In this document: positions 16,808-26,107 of the stretch, piece after piece
How positions within the stretch are numbered: the stretch's first letter is position 1
Layout: every line of letters starts with the position of its first letter
From: an uncultured Clostridia bacterium
GTDB taxonomy: Bacteria > Bacillota > Clostridia > UMGS1810
DNA length: 64,000 bases
Direction of reading: 5' to 3'
NCBI GenBank assembly: GCA_934500705.1
Contig: CAKSTI010000016.1
Location: 4,172 to 68,171 of the forward strand
Notes under the pieces: generated by a model
Told to the model about the DNA's origin: nothing
Seen by the model: only the letters and a program-made list of their open reading frames with translations
Databases searched by the model: none
Made by a program: the position numbers and the translations under genes

Positions 16808-17755
16808 ATGTATTACGTAGGAGTTGACATAGGCGGAACAGGCATTAAGGTAGGAATTGTTACCGACGGCGGAGAAATAATCGCAAAAGGCGCAATATCC
16901 ACGAGCGTTAAAGATGGCTATGAGGTAATAGTCAAAGAGATGGCAAAACTGATTGAGGACACCGTGTCCGACGCAAAAATCACACCGGACGATGTTGCGT
17001 CAATAGGCATCGGCTGCCCCGGCAGTATTGACGACAGAAAGGGCGAGGTTATATACAGTAATAACCTTGAATTTAAAAACGTACCGCTGTGTGCGGAGCT
17101 TAAAAAGTATATCGATAAGCCGATATATATTAACAATGACGCCAACTGTGCGGCATTGGGTGAGTTTTTTGCACTCGGCGACGACACCGTAGAGGACTTT
17201 GTTGCCATAACTCTCGGCACGGGAGTAGGCGGCGGAGTTATAATAAACAAAAAGTTGTATACCGGCTTTAACAGCGTTGCCGGCGAACTTGGACATATGG
17301 TAATAAAGGTTGACGGCGAACAGTGCACCTGCGGCAGAAAGGGCTGCTGGGAAGCGTACGCCTCCGCAACCGCACTCATAAGAGAGGCAGAAAAGGCGGC
17401 AATGAAAAATCTCGGCTCACTCCTTACAAAGAGAATTGCCGAAAACGGCGGCAAATGCAACGGCAAAATGGTCTGGGACGCAAAGGACGAGGGCGACGAA
17501 ACAGCGCAGTCCGTAATAGATACGTATGTAAAATACGTTGCCGAGGGAATAATAAACCTGGTTAATATATTCCAGCCGAGCGTTGTGGCAATAGGCGGCG
17601 GCGCAAGCAAGCAGGGCGACAATCTGCTTTTGCCCGTAAAGAAATATATGGAGGGCAAAACCTACGGCGGAAGTCTTGTAAAATCAGCCGAAATAGTTAC
17701 GGCAAAGCTCGGAAACGACGCCGGTATTATCGGTGCGGCATTTTTGGGCAAATAA
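16808..17755 (+). CDS. glcK: ROK family glucokinase
   Basis: A 315-residue ROK kinase phosphorylating glucose. The N-terminal ATP motif is GVDIGGTGIKVG; NNDANCAALGE carries the catalytic Asp; ELGHMVIKVDGEQCTCGRKGCWEAYAS is split by the CxCGxxGC zinc site of ROK kinases. No helix-turn-helix precedes it, so it is a kinase and not a repressor. It starts 11 bp after hprK, linking sugar phosphorylation with catabolite control. Confidence 0.92.
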   Translation: MYYVGVDIGGTGIKVGIVTDGGEIIAKGAISTSVKDGYEVIVKEMAKLIEDTVSDAKITPDDVASIGIGCPGSIDDRKGEVIYSNNLEFKNVPLCAELKKYIDKPIYINNDANCAALGEFFALGDDTVEDFVAITLGTGVGGGVIINKKLYTGFNSVAGELGHMVIKVDGEQCTCGRKGCWEAYASATALIREAEKAAMKNLGSLLTKRIAENGGKCNGKMVWDAKDEGDETAQSVIDTYVKYVAEGIINLVNIFQPSVVAIGGGASKQGDNLLLPVKKYMEGKTYGGSLVKSAEIVTAKLGNDAGIIGAAFLGK

Positions 17756-17786
17756 ATGACGGGAGTGACCTTATATAAACAGGAGT

Positions 17787-18674
17787 TTGTTTAAAAACAT
17801 TCTGCCGGACGATTGCGTCAGGGCAGATGAACCTATGAAGAACCACGTCAGCTTTAAAACCGGCGGCAATGCGGCGCTTTTTGTCACACCGCAGAGCGAA
17901 AAACAGCTCATAGACGTTATAAATACATTAAACAGCAGCCGCGAGCAGTACTTTGTAATGGGAAACGGCTCAAATCTCCTTGTGTCGGACAGCGGTTTTG
18001 ACGGCGTTGTTGTATGCATCGGCAAGGGTATGGCAGACGTTTCGGCAGACGGGGAGCGCATTTGTGCAATGGCAGGTGCGTCACTTTCCAAAATCGCCTC
18101 GGTTGCACTCAAAAACAACCTCACAGGCTTTGAGTTTGCCTCCGGAATACCGGGCACGCTCGGCGGTGCGGTTATGATGAACGCCGGCGCATACGGCGGC
18201 GAGATGAAGGACGTTGTAGTAAGCACACGCTATCTTGCGCCGAGCGGAGAGATAAAGGAGTTTACGGCCGATGAACACGGCTTCGGCTACCGAAAGAGCA
18301 ACTTTAAAGACGGCGATGTTATTTTGTCATCAGTGATTGAGCTTAAACACGGAAACGGAGAGGACATTCGCTCTCTTATGAACGAGCTTAATTCACGCCG
18401 CCGTGAAAAACAGCCGCTCGAATACCCCAGCGCAGGAAGCACCTTCAAGCGCCCGGAGGGGTACTTTGCCGGAAAGCTCATAGACGACGCAGGTCTGCGT
18501 GGTTTCAGGCTCGGAGGGGCAATGGTGTCCCAAAAGCACTGCGGATTTGTAATCAATTACGACAACGCTGCAAGCGGTGATATATATAATCTGATGGAGT
18601 ATGTAAAAAACGAAGTATTTAAGAAGTTTTCGGTCGTTTTGGAGCCGGAAGTCAGACTTCTCGGAAAATTTTAA
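17787..18674 (+). CDS. murB: UDP-N-acetylenolpyruvoylglucosamine reductase
   Basis: About 295 residues; FAD-dependent reduction of UDP-GlcNAc-enolpyruvate to UDP-MurNAc in peptidoglycan synthesis. Visible: EPMKNHVSFKTGGNAALF, the FAD-binding MGNGSNLLVSDSGFDG, GIPGTLGGAVMMNAGAYGGE, the catalytic serine in YPSAGSTFKRP and the final LEPEVRLLG. This is a type II (Y-loop-less) MurB. The start is uncertain: TTG at 17787 has AGGAG only 1 nt upstream, while GGGAG at 17761 would fit a non-standard ATA start at 17775 (giving NRSLFKNIL). Confidence 0.93.
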   Translation: MFKNILPDDCVRADEPMKNHVSFKTGGNAALFVTPQSEKQLIDVINTLNSSREQYFVMGNGSNLLVSDSGFDGVVVCIGKGMADVSADGERICAMAGASLSKIASVALKNNLTGFEFASGIPGTLGGAVMMNAGAYGGEMKDVVVSTRYLAPSGEIKEFTADEHGFGYRKSNFKDGDVILSSVIELKHGNGEDIRSLMNELNSRRREKQPLEYPSAGSTFKRPEGYFAGKLIDDAGLRGFRLGGAMVSQKHCGFVINYDNAASGDIYNLMEYVKNEVFKKFSVVLEPEVRLLGKF

Positions 18675-18691
18675 GAAGGTAAGTGAGATAA

Positions 18692-19552
18692 ATGGAGTTT
18701 GCTGTAATAACCGGAATGTCGGGTGCCGGTAAAAGCCAGACAATCAAATATATGGAGGATATGGGCTTTTACTGCGTGGACAATATGCCCCCCAAGCTGT
18801 TTGTAAAGTTTGCGGAAATCTGCGCCTCGTCCGACAGCACGATTACCAAAGTGGCATTTGCCATAGATACAAGGGGCGGAGTTCTGTTTTCGGAGCTTAT
18901 GGAGTGCATAGAGGACTTTGAGCGCACTGTCGGCAAGTGCGACATTGTGTTTCTCGACGCCGACACCGACTGCCTTGTTAAACGTTACAAGGAAACAAGG
19001 CGAATGCACCCGCTCGCAAAAAACGGCAATCTCATTGAGGGCATAGAGCGTGAGAGGGAGATGCTCAGCGAGGTAAAGAGCCGTGCAACGCTGATTATAG
19101 ACACCACCGACTTAAAGCTCAAACAACTGCGTGATAAACTGCGTGAGTTTTTTTTAAACGAGGTTGAGGCGGAAACAATGCAGGTGACCGTTATGTCGTT
19201 CGGCTTTAAGTACGGTATTCCCATTGACGCCGACCTGGTGTTTGACGTGCGCTTTCTGCCGAACCCCTTCTATGTGCCGGAGCTTAAGGAAAAGACAGGT
19301 CTTGATAGGGAAGTGAGCGACTATGTTAAAAATTCGCCCGTGACGGAGGAGTTTTTAAAGAAGTTTCTCGATATTATGGACTTTCTCGTTCCTCATTACC
19401 TCGAAGAGGGCAAGTCCAACCTCGTTGTCGCCGTCGGCTGTACGGGCGGCAAGCACCGCAGCGTCACCGTGGCAAACGAGCTGTATTCGTTTTTGGTTTC
19501 CAAAGGCGTCAATGCCTATATAAATCACAGAGATATTAATAAGGGCAGATAA
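18692..19552 (+). CDS. rapZ: RNase adapter protein RapZ (YvcJ)
   Basis: A 286-residue nucleotide-binding protein. The Walker A motif GMSGAGKSQTI lies at residues about 8-18, with the YCVDNMPP motif next; the C-terminal domain carries FGFKYGIPIDADLVFDVRFLPNPF and GCTGGKHRSVTVA. In E. coli RapZ controls glmS decay; in Firmicutes YvcJ is linked to competence and cell-envelope precursors. The yvcK gene follows after 1 bp, the conserved neighbourhood in Gram-positives. Confidence 0.93.
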   Translation: MEFAVITGMSGAGKSQTIKYMEDMGFYCVDNMPPKLFVKFAEICASSDSTITKVAFAIDTRGGVLFSELMECIEDFERTVGKCDIVFLDADTDCLVKRYKETRRMHPLAKNGNLIEGIEREREMLSEVKSRATLIIDTTDLKLKQLRDKLREFFLNEVEAETMQVTVMSFGFKYGIPIDADLVFDVRFLPNPFYVPELKEKTGLDREVSDYVKNSPVTEEFLKKFLDIMDFLVPHYLEEGKSNLVVAVGCTGGKHRSVTVANELYSFLVSKGVNAYINHRDINKGR

Positions 19553-19553
19553 T

Positions 19554-20525
19554 ATGAAAAACATATCCGATTTAAAGATTGTTGTAATCGGCGGCGGAAC
19601 GGGTCTTTCCACGCTTTTGCGTGGACTTAAACTGTTCACGTCCAACATAAACGCCATTGTCACCGTTGCCGACGACGGCGGAAGTTCGGGAGTGCTCAGA
19701 GAGGATTTGAACATTCCCGCCCCCGGCGACATTCGCAACTGCATTGTCGCCCTTGCAAATACCGAGGATATATTAAAAAAGCTGTTTCGTTACCGCTTTC
19801 CCACAGGTGTTTTTGAGGGGCACAGCTTCGGCAACCTCTTTCTTGCGGCAATGACGGAGATTACGGGGGACTTTGAGAGCGCAATAGAGCATATGAGCTC
19901 GGTTCTTGCGGTAAAGGGGCACGTGCTCCCCGTAACTAAGGAAAACGTGCACCTTAAAGCGATTTTGGAGGACGGCTCCGAGGTTTTCGGCGAGTCCAAC
20001 ATTCCAAAGGCGGCATTGGAGCACAAATGCCGTATTAAGAGAATATCCGGCGAGCCGGAGCACGTCTGCGCATTTGAACGGTGCATAGACGTCATAGAGG
20101 ACGCAGATATTGTGGTTTTGGGTCCCGGAAGTTTGTATACAAGCATAATTCCAAACCTTTTGGCGGACGGAATAACGGACGCACTTTTGCGCACAAAGGC
20201 AAAAAAGGTGTACGTCTGCAACGTGATGACCCAGCCGGGGGAAACGGACGGTTTTACCGCCTTTGACCACGTAAACGCAATAATCGCCCATTCCGACAGG
20301 CGTGTTGTAGACGCCTGCATAGCAAACACGGGAGTTGTGGGCGATATGATAATGATAAGGTATTTAAGCCAAGGTGCGACGCTCATTGATGCCGATGCCG
20401 AAAAATTCAGGCAGTCGGGCATAGAGCTTATAGCCGATAACCTTGTATACATAGACGAAAACAACAAAGTGCGCCACGACTATATCCGCCTTGCGCAGAT
20501 AATTGTCAGACTGGCGCTGAGCTGA
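19554..20525 (+). CDS. yvcK: Gluconeogenesis factor YvcK (CofD-like)
   Basis: A 323-residue CofD-fold protein. Motifs: VVIGGGTGLSTLLRGLK, TVADDGGSSGVLR, PAPGDIRNCIVALA, GHSFGNLFLAAMT and LGPGSLYTSIIPNLL. YvcK binds UDP-GlcNAc and is needed for growth on gluconeogenic carbon and for normal cell-wall assembly in Firmicutes. It lies between rapZ and whiA in the conserved block. Confidence 0.94.
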   Translation: MKNISDLKIVVIGGGTGLSTLLRGLKLFTSNINAIVTVADDGGSSGVLREDLNIPAPGDIRNCIVALANTEDILKKLFRYRFPTGVFEGHSFGNLFLAAMTEITGDFESAIEHMSSVLAVKGHVLPVTKENVHLKAILEDGSEVFGESNIPKAALEHKCRIKRISGEPEHVCAFERCIDVIEDADIVVLGPGSLYTSIIPNLLADGITDALLRTKAKKVYVCNVMTQPGETDGFTAFDHVNAIIAHSDRRVVDACIANTGVVGDMIMIRYLSQGATLIDADAEKFRQSGIELIADNLVYIDENNKVRHDYIRLAQIIVRLALS

Positions 20526-20538
20526 CGGAGAACAAAAA

Positions 20539-21468
20539 ATGTCATTTTCTTCTGATACAAAAAACGAACTTGTTAAAATCAAAGACCACAGCGCCGCCGT
20601 GTGCCTTGCAGAACTTATGGGGGCGGTTGCCTTCGGCGGAAAAATCCGCCGTGAGGGGGGAACTATGGTTCTCAGAACCGTAACGGAAAACCCCAAAGTG
20701 GCAAGGCGCATATATCAGCTTATGCGTGACGCCGTGGGAATAACTTCAAAAATAGTAATAAAAAAGACAAGCGGTACAACCGCCTATTATCAGGTGTGCG
20801 CCGAAAACGAGGACGCAATAACTCTTATGATAAGCCTCGGCTTTATTACAAAGCCGTCGGATATGAATTATTTTTCGTCATTTTCGGTAAACACCGCCTA
20901 CCTTGACAAGCCGGTCAAAAAAAAGGCTTTTCTGCGTGGCGCTTTTCTCTCCTGCGGCTCTGTTATGAACCCGGAGAAAAAGTATCATATGGAGTTTGCC
21001 ACACCGACATACGGCTTGCATAACGACTTGTTTTCCGTGATGACATCTCTTTCGCTCAAACCAAAAGTCGTTGTGCGCAAGGGCACAATGGTTGTGTACT
21101 TTAAGAGCAGTGAGGACATTGCCGACATATTGACTTTGATGGGCGCATACAACATCTTAATGCGTTTTCATAACGTTAAAATAATCAAGGAAATAAGGAA
21201 CGATGCCAACCGAACCGCAAACTGCGAGATGGCAAACCTGCGCAAAATGGTTGACGCATCGGTCGTTCAGGTGCAGGCGATAGAAAAGCTCATAAGGCTC
21301 AATAGGTTTAACACCCTGCCCGAAAACTTAAAGGAGGTTGCACGCCTTCGCCTGGAATACCGTGAGCACACGTTAAAGGAGCTTGGCGAAATGCTCACGC
21401 CCCCTCTCGGCAAGTCGGGGGTAAACCACAGACTCAGAAAAATCCAGGAGATAGCGGATAAATACTGA
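20539..21468 (+). CDS. whiA: DNA-binding protein WhiA
   Basis: A 309-residue protein with an N-terminal degenerate LAGLIDADG homing-endonuclease fold (LAELMGAVAFGGKI, then FLRGAFLSCGSVMNPEKKYHMEF) and a C-terminal helix-turn-helix (LKELGEMLTPPLGKSGVNHRL). In Firmicutes WhiA influences cell division and chromosome segregation; in actinomycetes it controls sporulation. Its stop overlaps the dnaE start by 1 bp. Confidence 0.94.
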   Translation: MSFSSDTKNELVKIKDHSAAVCLAELMGAVAFGGKIRREGGTMVLRTVTENPKVARRIYQLMRDAVGITSKIVIKKTSGTTAYYQVCAENEDAITLMISLGFITKPSDMNYFSSFSVNTAYLDKPVKKKAFLRGAFLSCGSVMNPEKKYHMEFATPTYGLHNDLFSVMTSLSLKPKVVVRKGTMVVYFKSSEDIADILTLMGAYNILMRFHNVKIIKEIRNDANRTANCEMANLRKMVDASVVQVQAIEKLIRLNRFNTLPENLKEVARLRLEYREHTLKELGEMLTPPLGKSGVNHRLRKIQEIADKY

Positions 21469-24400
21469 TGTCCGATTTTACACATTTACACGTTCACACA
21501 CAGTACAGCCTGCTCGACGGCACCGCAAAAATCGGCGAGCTGTTGGACAGTGCGGCGTCGCTCGGCTTTGACAGCCTTGCCATAACCGACCACGGCGTTA
21601 TGTACGGTGCGGTTGAATTCTGCTGCGAGGCAAAAAAGAGGGGTATGAAGCCTATAATCGGCTGTGAGGTTTATACCGCTCCGCACAGCCGCTTCGGCCG
21701 TGTTCACGGTACGGACTCGGAGTACGGCCATCTTGTTTTGCTGTGCAAAAATAACAGGGGTTATAAAAATCTTATGACCCTTGTTTCTTATGCCTTTACG
21801 GAGGGGTACTACTATAAGCCGAGAGTGGACGCCGAGCTTTTGAGTAAATATTCCGACGGTCTTATTGCCCTCAGCGGCTGTCTTAAAGGCGAAGTCAGCG
21901 CACGTCTTGTGAGCGGAGATTTTGACGGTGCGGTTAAAAAGGCAAAGGAATATGCGCAGATTTTCGGCAAAGATAATTTTTATCTCGAAATCCAGAACCA
22001 CGGACTGCCCGAACAGCAGACCGTAATTGACGGAATGGTTAAAATATCCAATCTTTTGGATTTGCCGCTCGCCGCAACCAACGACGTTCATTATATCAAG
22101 CGTGAGGACAGCATTTTGCAGGACGTATTAACGTGCATACAAACGGGCAAAAAGCTCTCCGACCCCGACCGTATGAAGTTTCACGGACAGGAATTTTACT
22201 TAAAGACGGCAGACGAGATGAAGGCGCTTTTCGCCGAATTTCCCGACGCTGTGGAGAACACACGCAAAATAGCGCAGCGGTGCAACGCCGAGCTGGACTT
22301 CGGCACAATGCACCTGCCGAAAATCGAGATAGAAACCTCCCTTACGCACGAGCAGTATTTAAGAAAGCTGTGCTTTGACGGTGCGGCTAAAAAGTACGGC
22401 GGCATTACCGAACAGATTTCAAAGAGGATTGAATACGAGCTTGACGTTATAAATTCAATGGGATATACCGACTATTTTCTCATTGTGTGGGATTTCATAA
22501 AGTACGCAAAGGATAATGCAATCCCCGTCGGTCCGGGCAGAGGGAGCGCCGCCGGGAGCATTGTTTCCTATACGCTTAACATAACGGAAATCGACCCGAT
22601 TAAATATGACTTGCTCTTTGAGCGTTTTTTAAACCCCGAAAGAGTGAGTATGCCCGATATAGACATAGACATCTGCAACGAAAGGCGTGACGAGGTTAAG
22701 GATTACGTTGTGCGCAAGTACGGCGAAAACCGTGTTGCCGGTATTGTCGCCTTCGGAACTCTCGCCGCCCGTGCCGCCGTGCGTGACGTCGGCAGAGTGC
22801 TTGCAACCGACCCTGTGGTTGTGGACAGGGTGGCAAAGGCTATACCCGAATTTTTGCACATAAAGCTCAGCGACGCAATGGAGCGTGAGCCGAGCCTTAA
22901 AAAGATGTACGCCGCAGAACCCGAAGTTAAAAAGCTTTTGGACATTGCAATGAGCTTGGAGGGCTTTGTCCGCCACGCCACAACTCACGCAGCGGGCGTG
23001 GTGATTGCAGACGATGAGCTGTTTAATTACACACCCGTTCAGACGGGCGATAAAGGCGTCATAAGCCAGTACCCGATGCAGAGTTTGGAGAAAATCGGAC
23101 TTCTTAAAATGGACTTTCTGGGACTGCGCAACCTTACAATAATAGACAATACCGTAAAGCTGGTAGAGAAAACAACGGGAGTAAAAATAACAGACTTTGA
23201 CTATAACGACGAAAAAACGTTTAAACTTATTCAAAAAGGCGACACAAACGGAGTTTTTCAGCTCGAAAATCCGGGACTCAAATCGTTTTTAAGAAAGTTT
23301 AAACCCTCGTGCGTTGACGACATAATAATAACCACAAGCATATACCGCCCGGGCCCGATGGAACAAATTCCCAAATTTTTGGAAAACGTCAAAAACCCGA
23401 ACGGCATAAAGTATATGCACCCCCTCTTGGAGAGTATTTTAAGACCGACCTACGGCGTTATCGTGTACCAGGAGCAGGTTATGAATATAGTAAAAGTCCT
23501 TGCCGGCTACTCTATGGGCAGAGCCGACCTTGTCCGCAGAGCTATGGCTAAAAAGAAAAAGGCGGAAATGGAGAGGGAACGCCGGGTTTTCATAAACGGT
23601 CTTACCGATGAAAACGGCGTTGTTACCGTTCCCGGTACAAGGCGGAACGGCATAGACGACGGTACGGCAAACAGGATTTTTGACACACTAATTCACTTTG
23701 CAAACTATGCCTTTAACAAATCCCACGCAGCGTGCTATGCCCACGTTGCATATCAGACGGCGTATTTAAAGGCAAATTACCCCACACAGTATCTTGCCGC
23801 ACTGCTTGCAAGCCTTTTGGGCAACTCGCATAAAATTTCAAAGTACGTGACGGACTTTGCCAAGTACAAAATAAGGCTTTTGCCGCCGGATATAAACAAA
23901 AGCTCCGGTTACTTTGACGTTGAGGGCACGGACGTGCGCTTTGGACTTTCGGCACTTAAAAATGTGGGAATGACCTTTCCGCAGAATATAGTCAAGGAAC
24001 GGCAGAAAAACGGCAATTTCAAGAGCTTTGAGGACTTTGCCGTCAGAATGGCGCAGTACGACATTAACAAGCGCTGTGTGGAGGTGCTTATCAAGTGCGG
24101 TGCGTTCGATTCCGTTTTCCCCAACCGCCGTGTTCTGCTTTTAAACTTTGAGGCCGTACTCGACTCGGTAAAGCAGGACGGAATGAACAAAAACAGCGGC
24201 CAGGTCAGCTTTTTTTCTCCGGGCGAGGACGTATCTCCCGTCAGACTTATATCGGACGGCACGGAGGATTTTTCCGGACTCGAAAAGCTGTCCTTTGAGC
24301 ACGAATATGCCGGAATGTATCTGAGCGGTCACCCGATAAACGAATACCTCCTTGCGGCGGCACAGTTTGCCGACACGCAAATTTACTCGGTAAACGACGG

Positions 24401-24893
24401 CAGCGTTGATGAGGGAGCAAGGGTCAATGTGTGCGGCGTGCTTTCGAGAGTTACGGCAAAGCGTACCAAAAGCGGAGTTTTTATCTGCACAATGACGCTC
24501 TCCGACTTGTACGACAGTATCGAGCTTACCGCATTTGAGAGCACGTATAACCGATTTTTGCCGCTTTTAAAGGACGGGGCGGCGCTCTGCGTAACCGCAC
24601 AGGTAAAAAAGCGTAACGAAACCGTCAGCCTTTCGCTCATTTCGGCATACAGCGCAAGGGAGCGTGCAAACTCCGTGAGCGGTTCTCTCTATGTCCGCCT
24701 GTCCGACAAGGGCGAGCTTGGCGGCGTGCAAAAAGTCTTTTCTCACTACCGTGGGCAGACGCCCGTGTGCGTGTACTTTGAGGACAGCGGTACCGCTGTG
24801 AGGTCGGACGCAAGCCACGGTGTGCGCCTTTGCAATGAGCTTGCATTGGAGCTTTGCGGAATTGTCGGATTGGAAAATGTAAAAATCAAATAA
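21468..24893 (+). CDS. dnaE: DNA polymerase III subunit alpha (DnaE)
   Basis: An 1141-residue C-family replicative polymerase. The N-terminal PHP domain has HLHVHTQYSLLDG and ITDHGVMYG. The palm carries VGPGRGSAAGSIVSY and MPDIDIDICNERRDE with the catalytic aspartates, followed by fingers and the RAMAKKK region, a helix-hairpin-helix and a C-terminal OB fold (ARVNVCGVLSRV). It lacks the 3'-5' exonuclease of PolC, so it is the DnaE type that extends primers in Firmicutes. It is the last gene of the operon and is followed by a strong terminator. Confidence 0.96.
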   Translation: MSDFTHLHVHTQYSLLDGTAKIGELLDSAASLGFDSLAITDHGVMYGAVEFCCEAKKRGMKPIIGCEVYTAPHSRFGRVHGTDSEYGHLVLLCKNNRGYKNLMTLVSYAFTEGYYYKPRVDAELLSKYSDGLIALSGCLKGEVSARLVSGDFDGAVKKAKEYAQIFGKDNFYLEIQNHGLPEQQTVIDGMVKISNLLDLPLAATNDVHYIKREDSILQDVLTCIQTGKKLSDPDRMKFHGQEFYLKTADEMKALFAEFPDAVENTRKIAQRCNAELDFGTMHLPKIEIETSLTHEQYLRKLCFDGAAKKYGGITEQISKRIEYELDVINSMGYTDYFLIVWDFIKYAKDNAIPVGPGRGSAAGSIVSYTLNITEIDPIKYDLLFERFLNPERVSMPDIDIDICNERRDEVKDYVVRKYGENRVAGIVAFGTLAARAAVRDVGRVLATDPVVVDRVAKAIPEFLHIKLSDAMEREPSLKKMYAAEPEVKKLLDIAMSLEGFVRHATTHAAGVVIADDELFNYTPVQTGDKGVISQYPMQSLEKIGLLKMDFLGLRNLTIIDNTVKLVEKTTGVKITDFDYNDEKTFKLIQKGDTNGVFQLENPGLKSFLRKFKPSCVDDIIITTSIYRPGPMEQIPKFLENVKNPNGIKYMHPLLESILRPTYGVIVYQEQVMNIVKVLAGYSMGRADLVRRAMAKKKKAEMERERRVFINGLTDENGVVTVPGTRRNGIDDGTANRIFDTLIHFANYAFNKSHAACYAHVAYQTAYLKANYPTQYLAALLASLLGNSHKISKYVTDFAKYKIRLLPPDINKSSGYFDVEGTDVRFGLSALKNVGMTFPQNIVKERQKNGNFKSFEDFAVRMAQYDINKRCVEVLIKCGAFDSVFPNRRVLLLNFEAVLDSVKQDGMNKNSGQVSFFSPGEDVSPVRLISDGTEDFSGLEKLSFEHEYAGMYLSGHPINEYLLAAAQFADTQIYSVNDGSVDEGARVNVCGVLSRVTAKRTKSGVFICTMTLSDLYDSIELTAFESTYNRFLPLLKDGAALCVTAQVKKRNETVSLSLISAYSARERANSVSGSLYVRLSDKGELGGVQKVFSHYRGQTPVCVYFEDSGTAVRSDASHGVRLCNELALELCGIVGLENVKIK

Positions 24894-24913
24894 CTGAAAT
24901 AACCTTTGATTAC

Positions 24914-24942
24914 AAAACAGCGGCTCAAATTGCCGCTGTTTT
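24914..24942 (+). terminator. Terminator after dnaE
   Basis: Perfect 11-bp arms AAAACAGCGGC (24914-24924) and GCCGCTGTTTT (24932-24942) with a 7-nt loop and a terminal T run. Confidence 0.85.
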
Positions 24943-24982
24943 GCGCATATTGCCGTAATTTGCCAAAAGCACTGCAACTGCC

Positions 24983-25011
24983 TTGACTTGAATAGATAAA
25001 AATGGTATAAT
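24983..25011 (+). promoter_or_regulatory. Distal asd promoter P1
   Basis: TTGACT (24983-24988), 17 bp, TATAAT (25006-25011), with TGG immediately before the -10. Confidence 0.7.
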
Positions 25012-25025
25012 AATCTTGCATAACA

Positions 25026-25053
25026 TTGTATCATAGCGTTGCTATGGTATAAT
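25026..25053 (+). promoter_or_regulatory. Proximal asd promoter P2 with inverted repeat
   Basis: TTGTAT (25026-25031), 16 bp, TATAAT (25048-25053). An inverted repeat ATCATAGC and GCTATGGT (25030-25037, 25041-25048) occupies the spacer and could be an operator. The leader is too short for a lysine riboswitch. Confidence 0.6.
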
Positions 25054-25089
25054 CATTATCAAGCACACTATATTTAGGGGTTGATTACA

Positions 25090-26088
25090 GTGAAAAAGTA
25101 TAACATTGCAGTTGTGGGTGCAACCGGTATGGTCGGCAGAACGTTTTTAAAAGTTCTGGAAGAAACCAAACTCCCGGTTGAAAATTACTATCTCTTTGCA
25201 TCAAAGCGTTCGGCAGGTACCAAAGTTACCTTTATGGGCAAAGAGTACACCGTTGAGGAACTCACCGAAACATCGTTTGACAGAGGTATTGACATTGCGC
25301 TCTTTTCCGCAGGCGGTTCCACGAGTGAAAAATTTGCTCCCATCGCCGCATCTAAGGGCTGCGTTGTAATAGACAATTCAAGCGCTTGGAGAATGGACCC
25401 CGAGGTTCCCCTCGTAGTTCCCGAAGTAAATCCCGACGACATCAAGTGGAACAAGGGTATTATCGCAAACCCCAACTGTTCCACAATTCAGGCAATGGTT
25501 GCACTCAAACCCTTGCACGATAAATATAAAATAAAGAGGGTTGTCTATTCAACCTATCAGGCAGTGTCCGGCGCAGGAATGTCCGGCTACAAGGATTTGG
25601 AGGACGGCTTAAAGGGCGAAGCTCCCAAAAAGTTCCCGCACCCGATTGCCGGCAACTGTCTTCCGCATATAGACGTATTTCTCCCCAACGGCTATACCAA
25701 AGAGGAGATGAAAATGGTCAACGAAACGAGGAAAATCCTCGGCGACGACAGCATCAGAATTACCGCAACGACGGTCAGAGTGCCGGTTTTTTACGGTCAC
25801 AGCGAGTCCATAAACGTTGAATTTTACAATCAATTTAATTTAAATGAGTTAAAGAGCGTATTGGAAAACGCCCCCGGCGTTATCGTTCAGGACGACCCGG
25901 AACACGACGTGTATCCGCTTGCAATAAACGCCGCCGGAACAAACGAAACCTACGTCGGCAGAATTCGCCGTGACGAGAGCGTCGAGAGCGGCGTAAACCT
26001 CTGGGTTGTTGCCGACAACATCAGAAAGGGCGCTGCCGCAAACGCAGTTCAGATTGCCGAAAAACTCATCGAGATGCAAAACAACTGA
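25090..26088 (+). CDS. asd: Aspartate-semialdehyde dehydrogenase
   Basis: A 332-residue NADPH-dependent enzyme converting aspartyl phosphate to aspartate semialdehyde, feeding lysine/diaminopimelate, threonine and methionine. The start is GTG at 25090 because AGGGG ends 9 nt upstream; a TTG three codons earlier overlaps that site. Motifs: VVGATGMVGRTFL, the catalytic cysteine in NPNCSTIQAM, the FPHPIAGNCLPHID region and the histidine in RVPVFYGHSE. It leads the lysine gene group. Confidence 0.95.
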   Translation: MKKYNIAVVGATGMVGRTFLKVLEETKLPVENYYLFASKRSAGTKVTFMGKEYTVEELTETSFDRGIDIALFSAGGSTSEKFAPIAASKGCVVIDNSSAWRMDPEVPLVVPEVNPDDIKWNKGIIANPNCSTIQAMVALKPLHDKYKIKRVVYSTYQAVSGAGMSGYKDLEDGLKGEAPKKFPHPIAGNCLPHIDVFLPNGYTKEEMKMVNETRKILGDDSIRITATTVRVPVFYGHSESINVEFYNQFNLNELKSVLENAPGVIVQDDPEHDVYPLAINAAGTNETYVGRIRRDESVESGVNLWVVADNIRKGAAANAVQIAEKLIEMQNN

Positions 26089-26107
26089 TATTTTCGGAGG
26101 AAAGAAT

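Noticed and set aside
24943..25089. Possible lysine riboswitch before asd
   Set aside because: The region after the promoters is only about 30-70 nt long and has no lysine-riboswitch core.
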